Positions 17,797 to 26,169 of a stretch of DNA of 44,036 bases are shown here, one piece after another. The notes beneath the pieces are model-generated. The model was not told the DNA's origin. It did no database searches and saw only the letters and a list, made by a program, of their open reading frames with translations. A program made the position numbers and the translations under genes. The number at the start of each line of letters is the position of its first letter. Positions within the stretch are counted from its first letter, which is position 1. The stretch is from Gordoniibacillus chartarius (GTDB lineage Bacteria; Bacillota; Bacilli; Paenibacillales; NBRC-103111): contig NZ_JBHLWN010000030.1 of the NCBI RefSeq assembly GCF_042432825.1, positions 1 to 44,036 on the forward strand, read 5' to 3'.

Positions 17797-18888
17797 ATGA
17801 TCAAATTGTCGGATGGGAAAAGCGGAACAAGAGAATTCGGTTCGATTGTATTGCTGACAATCGGCTTGAAAATAACGGATACGACGCCGACTTTTCTTTT
17901 TCGGGCCGGGGGAAATGCCGCTTGGATGGTTCCGCTCCTCTCCGGCCTTATATTTGCTGCAGCCTTTTTTGTACTGCTGTCCGTTCTTCATAATAATCCG
18001 GGTAAGGGAGTTATCGATTTAATTTTTGAACTGACCGGCAAATATGCAGGCTTTGTCATCAGCTTCCTGCTGTTTGTCATCATTCTGATGGTTACCGCCG
18101 TTAACGGCCGCAGCTATGTGGATATCGTTAATGTCATGGTTTACCAAAGGACTCCGCTTCCCGTACTTTTCCTCTTATTGATGGCGTCGGCCTGCTATGT
18201 GGCGAGCCGCGGCTTGGAAACGATCGGCAGAGTGGCTTGGATTGTACTTCCGTATGTTTACGCTCTGTTTTTCCTGTTGATCTTTATTGTTTGGCGGACA
18301 GCCGATTGGCAGCATCTGGCTCCGGTTGCAGGCCCGGGGATGTATAAGCTTGTAAAGGAAAGCGTATTCCACACTTCCCTCTTTGGAGAAATGTTTTTCT
18401 TGGCCGCTTTGATCCCGTATGTTCGAACCGCCAAAAACTTCCGCATGGCCTCTGTCGCCGGGTATGGCCTGTCGGTGTTGAACATGGTTTTGGCAACGGC
18501 TCTATATATTGCTGTTTTTGATTATCCGACGGTTGTGGATTTAGCCTATCCGTTTCAACAGTTGACACGAACCGTACAGATCGGTCAGGCGTTCATCCAT
18601 GTCGAATCGGTTTTCCTCTTCTTCTGGTTGATCAGCGCTGTCGTTCATTTTGCCGTTTACTTACATGTAATTGCCTTCTTCTTTGCCCGTACTATGCGAA
18701 TTGAGCAATTTAAGCCCTTGATTATGCCTCTTACGGGCCTTGTCGTCTTGATGGGAATGCTGCCGGAAAACATCAGCAAGGTCGACATATACCGAGGGAT
18801 GTTGATTCAAGGGATCTCCTTGATGTACATAATATTCCCGTTCGTTCTATGGGCGCTGGATAAGTGGAAGCGGAGGAGGATCGCATGA
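17797..18888 (+). CDS. Spore germinant receptor B subunit (GerAB/GerKB, APC-type)
   Basis: A 363-residue protein with ten predicted membrane helices, of the spore-permease branch of the APC superfamily; the B subunit is thought to bind the germinant. The helix-1 region reads R-E-F-G-S-I-V-L-L-T-I-G-L-K-I. I chose ATG 17797, with AAAGGAAATT inside the end of the A gene, rather than an upstream start within that gene. The stop overlaps the C-subunit start as ATGA. Confidence 0.9.
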   Translation: MIKLSDGKSGTREFGSIVLLTIGLKITDTTPTFLFRAGGNAAWMVPLLSGLIFAAAFFVLLSVLHNNPGKGVIDLIFELTGKYAGFVISFLLFVIILMVTAVNGRSYVDIVNVMVYQRTPLPVLFLLLMASACYVASRGLETIGRVAWIVLPYVYALFFLLIFIVWRTADWQHLAPVAGPGMYKLVKESVFHTSLFGEMFFLAALIPYVRTAKNFRMASVAGYGLSVLNMVLATALYIAVFDYPTVVDLAYPFQQLTRTVQIGQAFIHVESVFLFFWLISAVVHFAVYLHVIAFFFARTMRIEQFKPLIMPLTGLVVLMGMLPENISKVDIYRGMLIQGISLMYIIFPFVLWALDKWKRRRIA

Positions 18889-20126
18889 AGTGGATGAAGC
18901 CGCTGCTGCCGATTGCGTTCCTTTCCACGATACTGATGGGCTGTTGGGACAAGCTGGAGCTCGAAGAGCAAGCTTATACGGTCGTTCTCGGTTTGGATAA
19001 AGCAGGAGACGGTTTGGTCAAGGTTACGTTTCAGATCGCGAATCCGCAGGTAGGCTCCAGCGATACGGGAAGTGCGCCGAACGAACCGTCCAGCGATACG
19101 ATTTCGTTTACCACCCCGGATATTTTATCAGCCAAAGAAATGGCAAACGCTGTAGTCACACGTAAAATCAGCTTTGCACATTTAAGAACCTTGGTCGTCT
19201 GCCAGGAGTTCGCTAAAGATGCCTTGTTCCATCGCATTCTAAGTACCTCCATGAGGGATCCGGAAATGCGCCGCGAAGTCCATCTCATTGTATCCAAAGA
19301 AAATGCCAGTGAGTTTATACACAAAAACAAGCCGAAGCTGGAAACCCGTCCGCACAAGTATTTCGCCTTTATGCAGGAGAGATGGAGGGATACGGGCCTT
19401 GTTCCGTATTCCACGCTGAATCGTTATTTTACGCGTCTAACCGAAGATACGCTGTTTTTGTCGATTCTCGCTACTACGGAAAAGAACAATCAAAAGCCGA
19501 AAAAAAACGAGGATGATTACTTGGCGGGCAACTTTCCTCAAGAAAGCGGAGATCCTACTCAATTAATCGGCTCCGCGGTTTTCAAGGGGGGGCGAATGAT
19601 CGGTATGCTCACCGGCGAGGAAACCAGATATGTATTGCTGCTTCGGCACAGATCGCTGGCCCATTCCTTTATTTCGACACTTCCCGATCCGGTGGATGAC
19701 CGGTATCAAGTGTCCGTCCGAATGATTAAGAGCGGTAACACGAAAGTGAAAGTCGACGTGACGAAGGAGCCTGCAGCTATTCAAGTAACCGTTCCTCTCA
19801 GGCTGCAGCTCCTGTCGATTCCCAGCTTTGTGAATTATGCACTGGACACGCAGAAACAAGAGCTGCTGACTGAAAGTATTCAGCAGGAGCTGAATAAGGA
19901 CATGATGGAGCTTGTGAAGAAATGTCAGCGTGAGTTCAAGGGGGACCCGTTCCTCTGGAATTTAAGCGCCAGACACGAGTTTTGGACGAGAGAACAATTC
20001 GAAGCGTATGATTGGAGTAAGCAGTTTCCGAAAGCGGATGTAAAGATTCAGTTCGATATGAAGCTGGAAAGCTTCGGCAAGCAAATAGATTCACCGCAGG
20101 TTGAGGTGGGGGCTGGATCCGAATGA
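18885..20126 (+). CDS. Spore germinant receptor C subunit (Ger(x)C lipoprotein)
   Basis: A 413-residue lipoprotein: signal peptide with lipobox L-M-G-C and the family-typical W-D-K-L-E-L-E-E-Q-A immediately after the acylated cysteine, followed by the three-domain Ger(x)C fold with the R-x-H-K-Y segment near 150 and a conserved C-terminal P-L-R-L-Q-L block. It acts on the outer face of the inner spore membrane with the A and B subunits. ATG 18885 overlaps the B-subunit stop, with GCGGAGGAGG as ribosome site. Confidence 0.92.
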   Translation: MKWMKPLLPIAFLSTILMGCWDKLELEEQAYTVVLGLDKAGDGLVKVTFQIANPQVGSSDTGSAPNEPSSDTISFTTPDILSAKEMANAVVTRKISFAHLRTLVVCQEFAKDALFHRILSTSMRDPEMRREVHLIVSKENASEFIHKNKPKLETRPHKYFAFMQERWRDTGLVPYSTLNRYFTRLTEDTLFLSILATTEKNNQKPKKNEDDYLAGNFPQESGDPTQLIGSAVFKGGRMIGMLTGEETRYVLLLRHRSLAHSFISTLPDPVDDRYQVSVRMIKSGNTKVKVDVTKEPAAIQVTVPLRLQLLSIPSFVNYALDTQKQELLTESIQQELNKDMMELVKKCQREFKGDPFLWNLSARHEFWTREQFEAYDWSKQFPKADVKIQFDMKLESFGKQIDSPQVEVGAGSE

Positions 20127-20278
20127 AATTGTTTTTTATAGGCTTAGCGCTTTTCTTGACGGTTTACACGATAAATTTTGGGCTAAAAGAATGGAAGGGA
20201 GGCAACAAATTAGGGGGAGTGTTTATTTACTTATTATCCGCGAGCTTCCTGCCGCTGACCGTGTTCGTTGTTAAGTAA
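20123..20278 (+). CDS. Small two-helix membrane protein, D-type germination gene
   Basis: A 51-residue ORF whose ATG overlaps the C-subunit stop (ATGA), so it is translationally coupled; GGTGGGGGC precedes it. The product is two hydrophobic segments (L-F-F-I-G-L-A-L-F-L-T-V-Y and G-V-F-I-Y-L-L-S-A-S-F-L-P-L-T-V-F-V-V) joined by a basic Gly-rich loop. Some germinant receptor operons in Bacillus carry a fourth, D gene for a small two-helix membrane protein that modulates the receptor; size, topology and position fit. No functional motif is visible. Confidence 0.7.
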   Translation: MKLFFIGLALFLTVYTINFGLKEWKGGNKLGGVFIYLLSASFLPLTVFVVK

Positions 20279-20283
20279 ACTGT

Positions 20284-20324
20284 ACAATGGGGCAGACACG
20301 AAAGACATGTGCTCGCCCCATTGT
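20284..20324. terminator. Convergent hairpin between germination operon and epimerase
   Basis: A perfect 10-bp stem, ACAATGGGGC (20284-20293) / GCCCCATTGT (20315-20324), lies 6 nt past the D-type stop and about 30 nt from the end of the convergent epimerase. There is little T tract, so it may work in both directions as a block rather than as a classic terminator. Confidence 0.55.
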
Positions 20325-20352
20325 TAAACGTCATCGCTCGCGTCGGGCGGAT

Positions 20353-21222
20353 TTATTGTTCCATAATGCGGAATTTCTGCTCCCAACCAAGCACACGCTT
20401 GACCTGGCTGTTATCAAGGAACGACCGACGACCGTCCAATGCGTCCCTTCTTTCAACTCCCGGCATGTAACGCTCGATCAGCTCTTGTGACGGAATGTCC
20501 GACGACGTATCGTCCGCCGCCAAAATTAGCGGTACTGCCCCCAAGCCTTCACGTTCGACAGCCAGACGGCATGCTGACGCTACGTCGCGAGCATCAATAT
20601 AAGACCATAGGATCCGGGCTCTTTCTTCCGGCCGGGCAAAACCGCTCTTCACCCGTTCATAATCGTCCGGATCCAAGATGTTGCCGAGCCGGAATGAAAC
20701 CACTTGCATACCGGTCCGCCGATGGAACGCCTCCGCGGTGACTTCGTTCACGACCTTGGATAGACCGTAGCTGTCCTCGGGCAGCTGAGGATGCTTTTCG
20801 TCGATCGGCACATACCGGGGTGCGAAAAAATGTTGGGCAAATACGATCCCGTAAGACGATTCGCTGGACGCGATCACGGCCTTCTTGATGCCGAAGTTGG
20901 CGGCAGCTTCCAGGATGTTGTAGGTGCTCATGACGTTGTTGCGGAATGTCACATCGTTCGGATAACGGAATGCAACCGGAATAGCAGCAAAATGAACAAC
21001 CGCTTCCACCGGCGTGCGGTCGCGCAGCGCATGTGCAGACAAGGCGTTATGAACCTGCCCGCTGTCATTCAAATCAACGATGAGCGTCGGGCATTCAGGC
21101 TTGTCCGGCATGCGGGAATCAAGGTTCAATACTTCGTACCCTTGCTCGATAAATTCTTTAACAATCCATCGGCCGGCTTTCCCGCTGCCGCCGGTAATAA
21201 TAATTCGTTTAGTCTCTTTCAA
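20353..21222 (-). CDS. NAD-dependent epimerase/dehydratase (extended SDR)
   Basis: A 289-residue extended short-chain dehydrogenase. The N-terminal nucleotide motif is T-G-G-S-G-K-A-G-R-W-I, with D of N-L-D-S-R closing strand 2. The catalytic triad is visible as S-S-E-S-S-Y-G-I and E-D-S-Y-G-L-S-K (Y-x3-K). The closest characterised type is nucleotide-sugar epimerase/dehydratase or uronate dehydrogenase, but the substrate is not readable. I chose TTG with first base at 21222, because CGGAGGAG lies 5-6 nt before it; no ATG in the upstream extension has a site. Single gene behind a small dyad. Confidence 0.82.
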   Translation of the reverse strand: MKETKRIIITGGSGKAGRWIVKEFIEQGYEVLNLDSRMPDKPECPTLIVDLNDSGQVHNALSAHALRDRTPVEAVVHFAAIPVAFRYPNDVTFRNNVMSTYNILEAAANFGIKKAVIASSESSYGIVFAQHFFAPRYVPIDEKHPQLPEDSYGLSKVVNEVTAEAFHRRTGMQVVSFRLGNILDPDDYERVKSGFARPEERARILWSYIDARDVASACRLAVEREGLGAVPLILAADDTSSDIPSQELIERYMPGVERRDALDGRRSFLDNSQVKRVLGWEQKFRIMEQ

Positions 21223-21271
21223 AGTATCTCCTCCGACGTGAACGAATGGAATCACTGCCTCAACTGGCAGA

Positions 21272-21284
21272 TAGTAAGATACTA
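21272..21284. promoter_or_regulatory. Dyad TAGTA-AGA-TACTA upstream of the epimerase
   Basis: Perfect 5-bp arms about 50 bp before the epimerase start. The TAGTA/TACTA type of dyad resembles sites of HxlR-family regulators such as YodB. Short, so chance is possible. Confidence 0.3.
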
Positions 21285-21385
21285 CCTCTTGTTCTCTCGT
21301 ATGGAAAGTAGTGAAAAAATGTTAATGAAATTACATAAATGCAATGTACTGAACTGGAGGAAAGCAACTCATATTTAACTCAGTT

Positions 21386-21415
21386 CTTACATGATTTTGT
21401 ATTTGATTCTATAAT
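21386..21415 (+). promoter_or_regulatory. Sigma-A-like promoter of the aldo/keto reductase
   Basis: CTTACA (21386-21391), an 18-bp spacer, then a perfect TATAAT (21410-21415), about 70 nt before the ATG at 21489. Confidence 0.45.
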
Positions 21416-21488
21416 GAGAGAGATTTGACACGAGTTTTCTGAATAAATCCGCCGGGTTCCCATACTAATCATCCAGGAGGTTAAGCAT

Positions 21489-22436
21489 ATGCAATACCGC
21501 AAATTAGGCAGGACAGGCTTGAAGGTCAGTGAGATTAGCTTAGGCAGCTGGCTCACCTACGGTGGCTACGTGGAGCAGGATAACGCGGTTACATCGATTC
21601 ACAAGGCGTACGAGCTTGGCATCAACTTCTTCGATACGGCCAATGTGTATGAGCGCGGAGCCGCTGAGGTCGTAGTAGGGGAAGCGCTTAAGCAATATCC
21701 CCGGGATTCCTATGTGCTGGCGACCAAGGTGTTTGGGCAGATGGGCGACGGTCCCAACGACCGCGGATTGTCCCGCAAGCACGTGATGGAGCAGTGCCAC
21801 GCCAGCTTGAAACGGCTGGGAACGGATTACGTCGACATTTATTACTGCCATCGCTTCGACCCGGAAACCCCGATCGAGGAGACACTCAGAACGATTGACG
21901 ATCTGGTGCGTCAGGGAAAAGTCCTCTATGTCGGAGTTAGCGAGTGGACAGCCGCGCAGATGACCGAAGCGCTAGCCGTAGCAGACAAATACTTGCTGGA
22001 CCGCATCGTGGTTAATCAGCCTGTGTACAATATGTTTAACCGATATATCGAGAAGGAGATCATTCCGCTCGGACAGTCCAAGGGGATCGGGCAAGTCGTG
22101 TTTTCTCCGCTCGCCCAGGGGCTGCTCAGCGGTAAATACAAGTCCGTAACCGACATTCCGCAAGATAGCCGTGCCGCCAAGAAGGAAGGCATGCGTAAAA
22201 ATATTACGGCCGAGAAGATCGAGAAAGTAAACCAATTATCGGGCATTGCGGATGAGCTAGGCATCTCCGTCGGCCAGCTTGCTCTCGCCTGGATCCTTCG
22301 CCAGCCGAACGTCGCCAGCGCTTTGATCGGTGCGAGCCGTCCGGAGCAGGTGGAGGAGAACGCAAAAGCTTCGGGGATTGTGCTGCAGCCGGAAGTGCTG
22401 GAGCGTATTGAGAGTGTGATTGGTGAGACGAAGTGA
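21489..22436 (+). CDS. Aldo/keto reductase (KCNAB/YghZ-like)
   Basis: A 315-residue NADPH-dependent oxidoreductase with the TIM-barrel AKR fold. The active-site tetrad is visible: D in F-F-D-T-A-N, Y in A-N-V-Y-E-R-G, K in L-A-T-K-V-F and H in Y-Y-C-H-R-F-D. The cofactor region G-A-S-R-P-E-Q-V-E-E-N lies near the C-terminus. Similarity in style to K+-channel beta-subunit and YghZ-type reductases (M-Q-Y-R-K-L-G-R-T-G-L-K-V-S start) suggests detoxification of aldehydes or ketones. ATG 21489 has ATCCAGGAGG. Monocistronic. Confidence 0.9.
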   Translation: MQYRKLGRTGLKVSEISLGSWLTYGGYVEQDNAVTSIHKAYELGINFFDTANVYERGAAEVVVGEALKQYPRDSYVLATKVFGQMGDGPNDRGLSRKHVMEQCHASLKRLGTDYVDIYYCHRFDPETPIEETLRTIDDLVRQGKVLYVGVSEWTAAQMTEALAVADKYLLDRIVVNQPVYNMFNRYIEKEIIPLGQSKGIGQVVFSPLAQGLLSGKYKSVTDIPQDSRAAKKEGMRKNITAEKIEKVNQLSGIADELGISVGQLALAWILRQPNVASALIGASRPEQVEENAKASGIVLQPEVLERIESVIGETK

Positions 22437-22843
22437 ATCGCGATGTAATCACATGATGGCGCGAAGGATGACCTCTTTGGCGTCATTTTTGCGTTGTTTT
22501 AAAGTGCTATGCGGAAACCTTGCGGGCCATAACGGTTTCCGAAACCGTTATTTTGCTCGAGACTTGATGTCCACCAAGTTTAGCGGATTTTCAGGGCGTT
22601 ATTTTCCATGATTCGGTAAAAATCAAGCCAAATTTCATCAATTGGATTCGATAGCGCCGCCAAAGTCCGCTATATTGAATGAAAAGTATGATAGCGGTAA
22701 AATAAGGCCCTCCAAAACCGCTAACGAACCGCAATATCCACGCCATGCCCCCGCAGAAAAATGACAAGGCCATTCCTTCAACGGCATTCCTCTGCAACAT
22801 TTTTACATATCTTGAGTCTTACATTGTGCAGGGGAGGGAAGCT
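22437..22843. repeat. Intergenic repeat element with nested inverted repeats
   Basis: No convincing gene. It contains a near-perfect palindrome AACGGTTTC-C-GAAACCGTT (22531-22549) and two imperfect, oppositely oriented arms of about 27 bp, both starting TAGCGG: 22581-22607 and the complement of 22696-22723. Both arms share the TTTT...AGGG...TTATTTT framework. Between them lies a smaller dyad, TAGCG/CGCTA (22652-22672). The architecture is that of a MITE- or REP-like intergenic element. A short hydrophobic frame on the minus strand looks like a by-product. Confidence 0.55.
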
Positions 22844-23302
22844 ATGAAAATAAAGGTTTACTCCATATCGAGTGTATTGATAGTTGTAACTATTGTAGCG
22901 ATCTTTTGGGTTAAGAGTATGGATAATAAATACATAGTTCCAGTAATTGAAGGGTTCTACGGTACATTTATTGATCAAGACTATACAAATATGTATAAGT
23001 ACACCGATTTCAGCAAATATGCTCAAGATCCGGTTTTGACGAATGAAGGCAAGGCAGGATTGGCACACAGCTTATTAAATGACGATCGACATTGGTATGG
23101 CGAAATCAAGAGATATGATTTAAGAAACATACATTGGAGAGGCATAAACAAAAGAAGGGCTGAAGTTGCAGTTATAGCTTTAGATGGATACGGTACCGAA
23201 CAAACCTACGCTGACAAAGTTACTATCGAAAAGAGGGAGACGGGCTGGCTAATCACGGAGTACGATTCCGGATCGCCTTGGAGAACCATGAAAATGCCCT
23301 AA
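22844..23302 (+). CDS. Hypothetical membrane-anchored or exported protein
   Basis: A 152-residue protein with one N-terminal hydrophobic helix (about 5-25) and an extracytoplasmic domain rich in Tyr and Asp. The C-terminal part (V-T-I-E-K-R-E-T-G-W-L-I-T-E-Y-D-S-G-S-P-W) has the look of an NTF2-like or DUF4829-type lipid-linked domain, but I do not recognise it firmly. ATG 22844 follows GGGGAGGGAAG; the longer reading lacks a start with a ribosome site. Clearly more AT-rich than the flanking genes, so it may be an acquired single gene. Confidence 0.6.
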   Translation: MKIKVYSISSVLIVVTIVAIFWVKSMDNKYIVPVIEGFYGTFIDQDYTNMYKYTDFSKYAQDPVLTNEGKAGLAHSLLNDDRHWYGEIKRYDLRNIHWRGINKRRAEVAVIALDGYGTEQTYADKVTIEKRETGWLITEYDSGSPWRTMKMP

Positions 23303-23452
23303 GTAAAGTATGAATCTTTCTGTGAAGGGAGCTGTTCGGACCAAGGCAACCAGAGAGATCGCATGTAACTACTGAGCCGCGCTAGGCAGGTAATGTGATA
23401 TCATAAAGTCATAGTCTGTCTATTCACTTATCCGCGAATGGGAGAGGTCTGG

Positions 23453-24871
23453 ATGAAACCGCGTAAGATGCGTCACGAGCGCCGAGCTTCGCTTCTGCAC
23501 TCGCCGAAATATTGGATTCTGCTTGTAAGCATCTGCTCCCTGGCGGCCTTCGGCGTCTTGTACTTCGGAAGACAACCGTTTCATTTGACGCCGGCACTTC
23601 AGCAAAATGAGGCACAGCTTGCGGATGCCGTGGTCGGGCAAGCGGAGGAGCCGATTCATCGGCATGCGCTCGATTTTCGCATGCTGGATTTTGACCGCGG
23701 CTGGCTGAGATATACGGACGGTGTGGTGAAGACGGAGGATGGGGGCGTGCACTGGCAGGAGACGGAGGCAAGCCTGCCTAACGAGCCGGCTGCGAACGAT
23801 GCCGCCGCGGCTGCAGCGGCATTCGGATTGCTTGACCTGAGTAAGCAGCCACAGCCTAGTACAGTAACGGTCGGATCGATAGCGTTTCCAGTAAAGCAGT
23901 TTCAGTTCCTGACGGACCGCATCGGGTGGGCACTTATCGAGGATACAAAGGAGCTGCAGCCCCCGATCCTGGTGACGGCCGATGGGGGAGAGACCTGGAG
24001 CACTGAAGTCACGCCTGCCATTCGCGCAACCATGAAGGAAGAGAAGGAGCGGCTCCAGCGAATAAGACAGGAGGCGGCTTTATACGCATCAGCCGATATC
24101 GCGAAAGACGTATTCCGCTCGGATTGGACACTGCTGCCGGAAACCTCCGCGCCTGGAGATGTCGTGCTTGTTCGCCATAGCAAGCCCGGAACGGTCGAGT
24201 GGTTGGGGAAAGCCTATACGTTGCAGCCCTATGGAGACGGCTACTTCACTTACCTTCCGATCACGATGGCGACCAAGCCGGGGAAGTATCCGATCGGCGA
24301 CCGGACGCTGACGATTGAAGCGAAGACGTTCGAGACGCAGCAGCTGAAAGTAACCCGGCAAATGGAGAGTATGCGTCAGGATACGCAGCGCATTCAGGCG
24401 GATCAGAAGAAAATCGATCTTGCGCGAAGCAAGTCGGCGCCGGAGTTTCTGTTTAAAGGCCCGTTTGTTCAGCCGGTTGAAGGGATTTTAACGACGCCTT
24501 ATGGCTACACCCGGTATGTGAACGGGAAATACGACAGCTCCCATACGGCCATTGATCTGGCTGCGAAGGAAGGCACACCGATCAAGGCAGCGAACGACGG
24601 TGTCGTCGCACTGGCCGACAGTCTGTATCTTACCGGAAATTCCATCTATATCGACCATGGCATGGGGCTGTTCTCGCAGTATGCTCATCTCTCCGAGCTG
24701 CGGGTCAAAGCAGGGGATCGAGTGAAGCAGGGCGATATCATCGGCCTCGTAGGCACCACCGGCTTCTCGACGGGTCCGCATCTGCACTTCACTTTTTGGG
24801 CGCACAATGTACCGGTCAACCCGAACCTTTTTTTCAATACGACGCCGTTTCAGTGGTTGAAGGCCAAGTGA
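23453..24871 (+). CDS. Membrane-anchored BNR/Asp-box plus M23 metallopeptidase
   Basis: A 472-residue protein. Basic tail and one membrane helix (19-38), then two Asp-box-like motifs, T-E-D-G-G-V-H-W (94-101) and T-A-D-G-G-E-T-W (175-182), each preceded by a G-W pair as in BNR/YCF48-type beta-propeller repeats. An Ig-like barrel (about 235-300) and a coiled coil (300-325) follow, then the M23 zinc peptidase with H364-x3-D368, Y-A-H (410-412) and G-P-H-L-H-F (441-446). All zinc ligands are present, so it should be an active cell-wall endopeptidase. ATG 23453 follows GGGAGAGG. Joining BNR motifs to M23 is unusual. Single gene. Confidence 0.85.
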   Translation: MKPRKMRHERRASLLHSPKYWILLVSICSLAAFGVLYFGRQPFHLTPALQQNEAQLADAVVGQAEEPIHRHALDFRMLDFDRGWLRYTDGVVKTEDGGVHWQETEASLPNEPAANDAAAAAAAFGLLDLSKQPQPSTVTVGSIAFPVKQFQFLTDRIGWALIEDTKELQPPILVTADGGETWSTEVTPAIRATMKEEKERLQRIRQEAALYASADIAKDVFRSDWTLLPETSAPGDVVLVRHSKPGTVEWLGKAYTLQPYGDGYFTYLPITMATKPGKYPIGDRTLTIEAKTFETQQLKVTRQMESMRQDTQRIQADQKKIDLARSKSAPEFLFKGPFVQPVEGILTTPYGYTRYVNGKYDSSHTAIDLAAKEGTPIKAANDGVVALADSLYLTGNSIYIDHGMGLFSQYAHLSELRVKAGDRVKQGDIIGLVGTTGFSTGPHLHFTFWAHNVPVNPNLFFNTTPFQWLKAK

Positions 24872-24875
24872 CGAT

Positions 24876-24912
24876 AGGAACACCCGCTCTCTTGAGGGCC
24901 GGTGTTTCTTTC
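24876..24912 (+). terminator. Terminator of the BNR-M23 gene
   Basis: GGAACACC and GGTGTTTC form a stem around a GC-rich loop, followed by TTTCTG, a few bases after the stop codon. The helicase remnant begins directly beyond. Confidence 0.55.
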
Positions 24913-24924
24913 TGTCTCCGGCCG

Positions 24925-25420
24925 CCGGCGACGCTTTCTCCGTTAGCATACTACATGGACGTGCTTGGAGCGGGGGAGGAGGATTACTCGATCTCGGTGC
25001 CTACACCGTTTTCCAAAGAGCAGCTCGAGGTTTTCATTCAGCCTTGGTCGACGCGTTATCAAGACCGTGAGCGGAGCCGGGACGTTAATCGGCTTTGCCA
25101 TATTGGGCGGCATATTTTCGGAAGGCATCGACCTTGTCGGAGACTGCTTGACAGGAGTTGTCGTTGTTAGAGTCGGCCTGCCGCAGCTTGGACCGGAGAG
25201 GAATTTGATCAAGACGTATATGGACCATGTTGGAAAAAATGGCTACGATTACGCGTATGTCTACCCGGGGATGAACAAAGTGCAACAGGCGGGAGGACGT
25301 CTGATTCGATCGAAAACGGACCGCGGCGTGCTGCTGCTCATTGACGACCGCTACCTGCAGCCAAAGTATCAGCGCTTGCTGCCGGAAGAATGGCGGGATT
25401 CTACGATATTGCCGCTATGA
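24925..25420 (+). pseudogene. Decayed 3' fragment of a DinG/Rad3-type DNA helicase gene
   Basis: Without a start codon, the frame from about 24928 reads A-T-L-S-P-L-A-Y-Y-M-D-V-L-G-A-G, a helicase motif of COG1199 enzymes, continuing to Q-P-W-S-T-R-Y-Q-D-R. Around 25060-25085 it jumps by one frame into G-F-A-I-L-G-G-I-F-S-E-G-I-D-L and the final Q-A-G-G-R-L-I-R-S, motifs V and VI of the XPD/DinG family, ending normally at 25420. The roughly 100 residues usually between these blocks are missing. The gene has therefore lost its 5' end and an internal segment; the remainder is a relic. Confidence 0.75.
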
Positions 25421-25625
25421 AATTTATAGTGAATACGGTTTGTACTATAAACCAATCAAGGCAAGTGCGAGGAAAGGGATCAATTGTTTAAGGATATTAT
25501 GGACAGATAACCGCATAGCGTCGATTCAGGCGTTATAACCGTTGTGTGACTTTATCACGGATTATCCTTCCGCGTGTTGGTAAAATGACGTCATCAACAA
25601 CTCAATATCGCGGGAGGTTATTCAG

Positions 25626-26015
25626 ATGGAACAATATTATCTAAGGTCGAACTTAAACAAGATCCCCGAACTGATCAAGCTCGCTCCGGGAGCTTCCAAA
25701 TCGTTTTTGGCTTTTGAGCGTGACGTATTTCATGACCAAGGAGCGGTACCGGTCAAGATGAAAGAATTAATAGCTATCGCCGTTGCACATGTAACAGGCT
25801 GCCCTTACTGCATTGACGTGCATGTCAGGAAATATAAAGAGCTTGGCGGAACGCAGGAGGAAATCCTGGAGGCTGTTCTTGTGGCGGCATCTACCCGAGC
25901 AGGGGCAATCCTTTCCCATGCAACGCATGCTCTACTCTCTTATGAAGACAACTGCGAGAAGCATTCGGAAGCGGAAGAGAAGCGTCCTCAACCCGGGCCT
26001 GAGTGCTTTTGTTAA
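25626..26015 (+). CDS. AhpD-like carboxymuconolactone decarboxylase family protein
   Basis: A 129-residue all-helical protein. The hallmark is C-P-Y-C-I-D-V-H (residues 58-65), a redox-active cysteine pair with the following histidine, as in the AhpD alkylhydroperoxidase core; it would reduce peroxides or serve as a thiol-disulfide relay. The acidic, Cys-ending tail (P-E-C-F-C) is unusual and might add a thiol pair or bind metal. ATG 25626 follows CGGGAGG. Single gene with a terminator after it. Confidence 0.88.
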   Translation: MEQYYLRSNLNKIPELIKLAPGASKSFLAFERDVFHDQGAVPVKMKELIAIAVAHVTGCPYCIDVHVRKYKELGGTQEEILEAVLVAASTRAGAILSHATHALLSYEDNCEKHSEAEEKRPQPGPECFC

Positions 26016-26061
26016 CTTACAAGTGTCCGAGAAATCGTGAGCTTTATGCGATTCGATTACG

Positions 26062-26096
26062 GAGGTCCGCGGCTTGTTGCAGCGGGTCTCTTTTTT
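26062..26096 (+). terminator. Terminator of the AhpD-like gene
   Basis: GAGGTCCGC (26062-26070) pairs with GCGGGTCTC (26082-26090) with two G-U pairs, followed by six T. Confidence 0.75.
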
Positions 26097-26133
26097 ATGC
26101 ACCGGATTGGTCAGAAGAACAACATGCCATTAA

Positions 26134-26162
26134 TTGAATATATATACGTTATAATGTATAAT
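26134..26162 (+). promoter_or_regulatory. Promoter of argC
   Basis: TTGAAT (26134-26139), exactly 17 bp, TATAAT (26157-26162). The start would fall near 26169, 25 nt before the ATG. The -10 lies inside the ARG-box-like palindrome. Confidence 0.7.
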
Positions 26163-26169
26163 TATACAT
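26154..26169. promoter_or_regulatory. ARG-box-like operator (ArgR/AhrC type) over the argC -10
   Basis: A perfect 16-bp palindrome, ATGTATAATTATACAT. It keeps the TG-N-AT-N4-AT-N-CA frame of the ARG box TGAATWWWWATTCA, differing only in the central base of each half. Its overlap with the -10 would let an arginine repressor shut off argC. Confidence 0.55.

Noticed and set aside
22591..22800. Hydrophobic 69-codon frame on the minus strand
   Set aside because: Entirely within the repeat-like intergenic element, with no ribosome site; better explained by the repeat.
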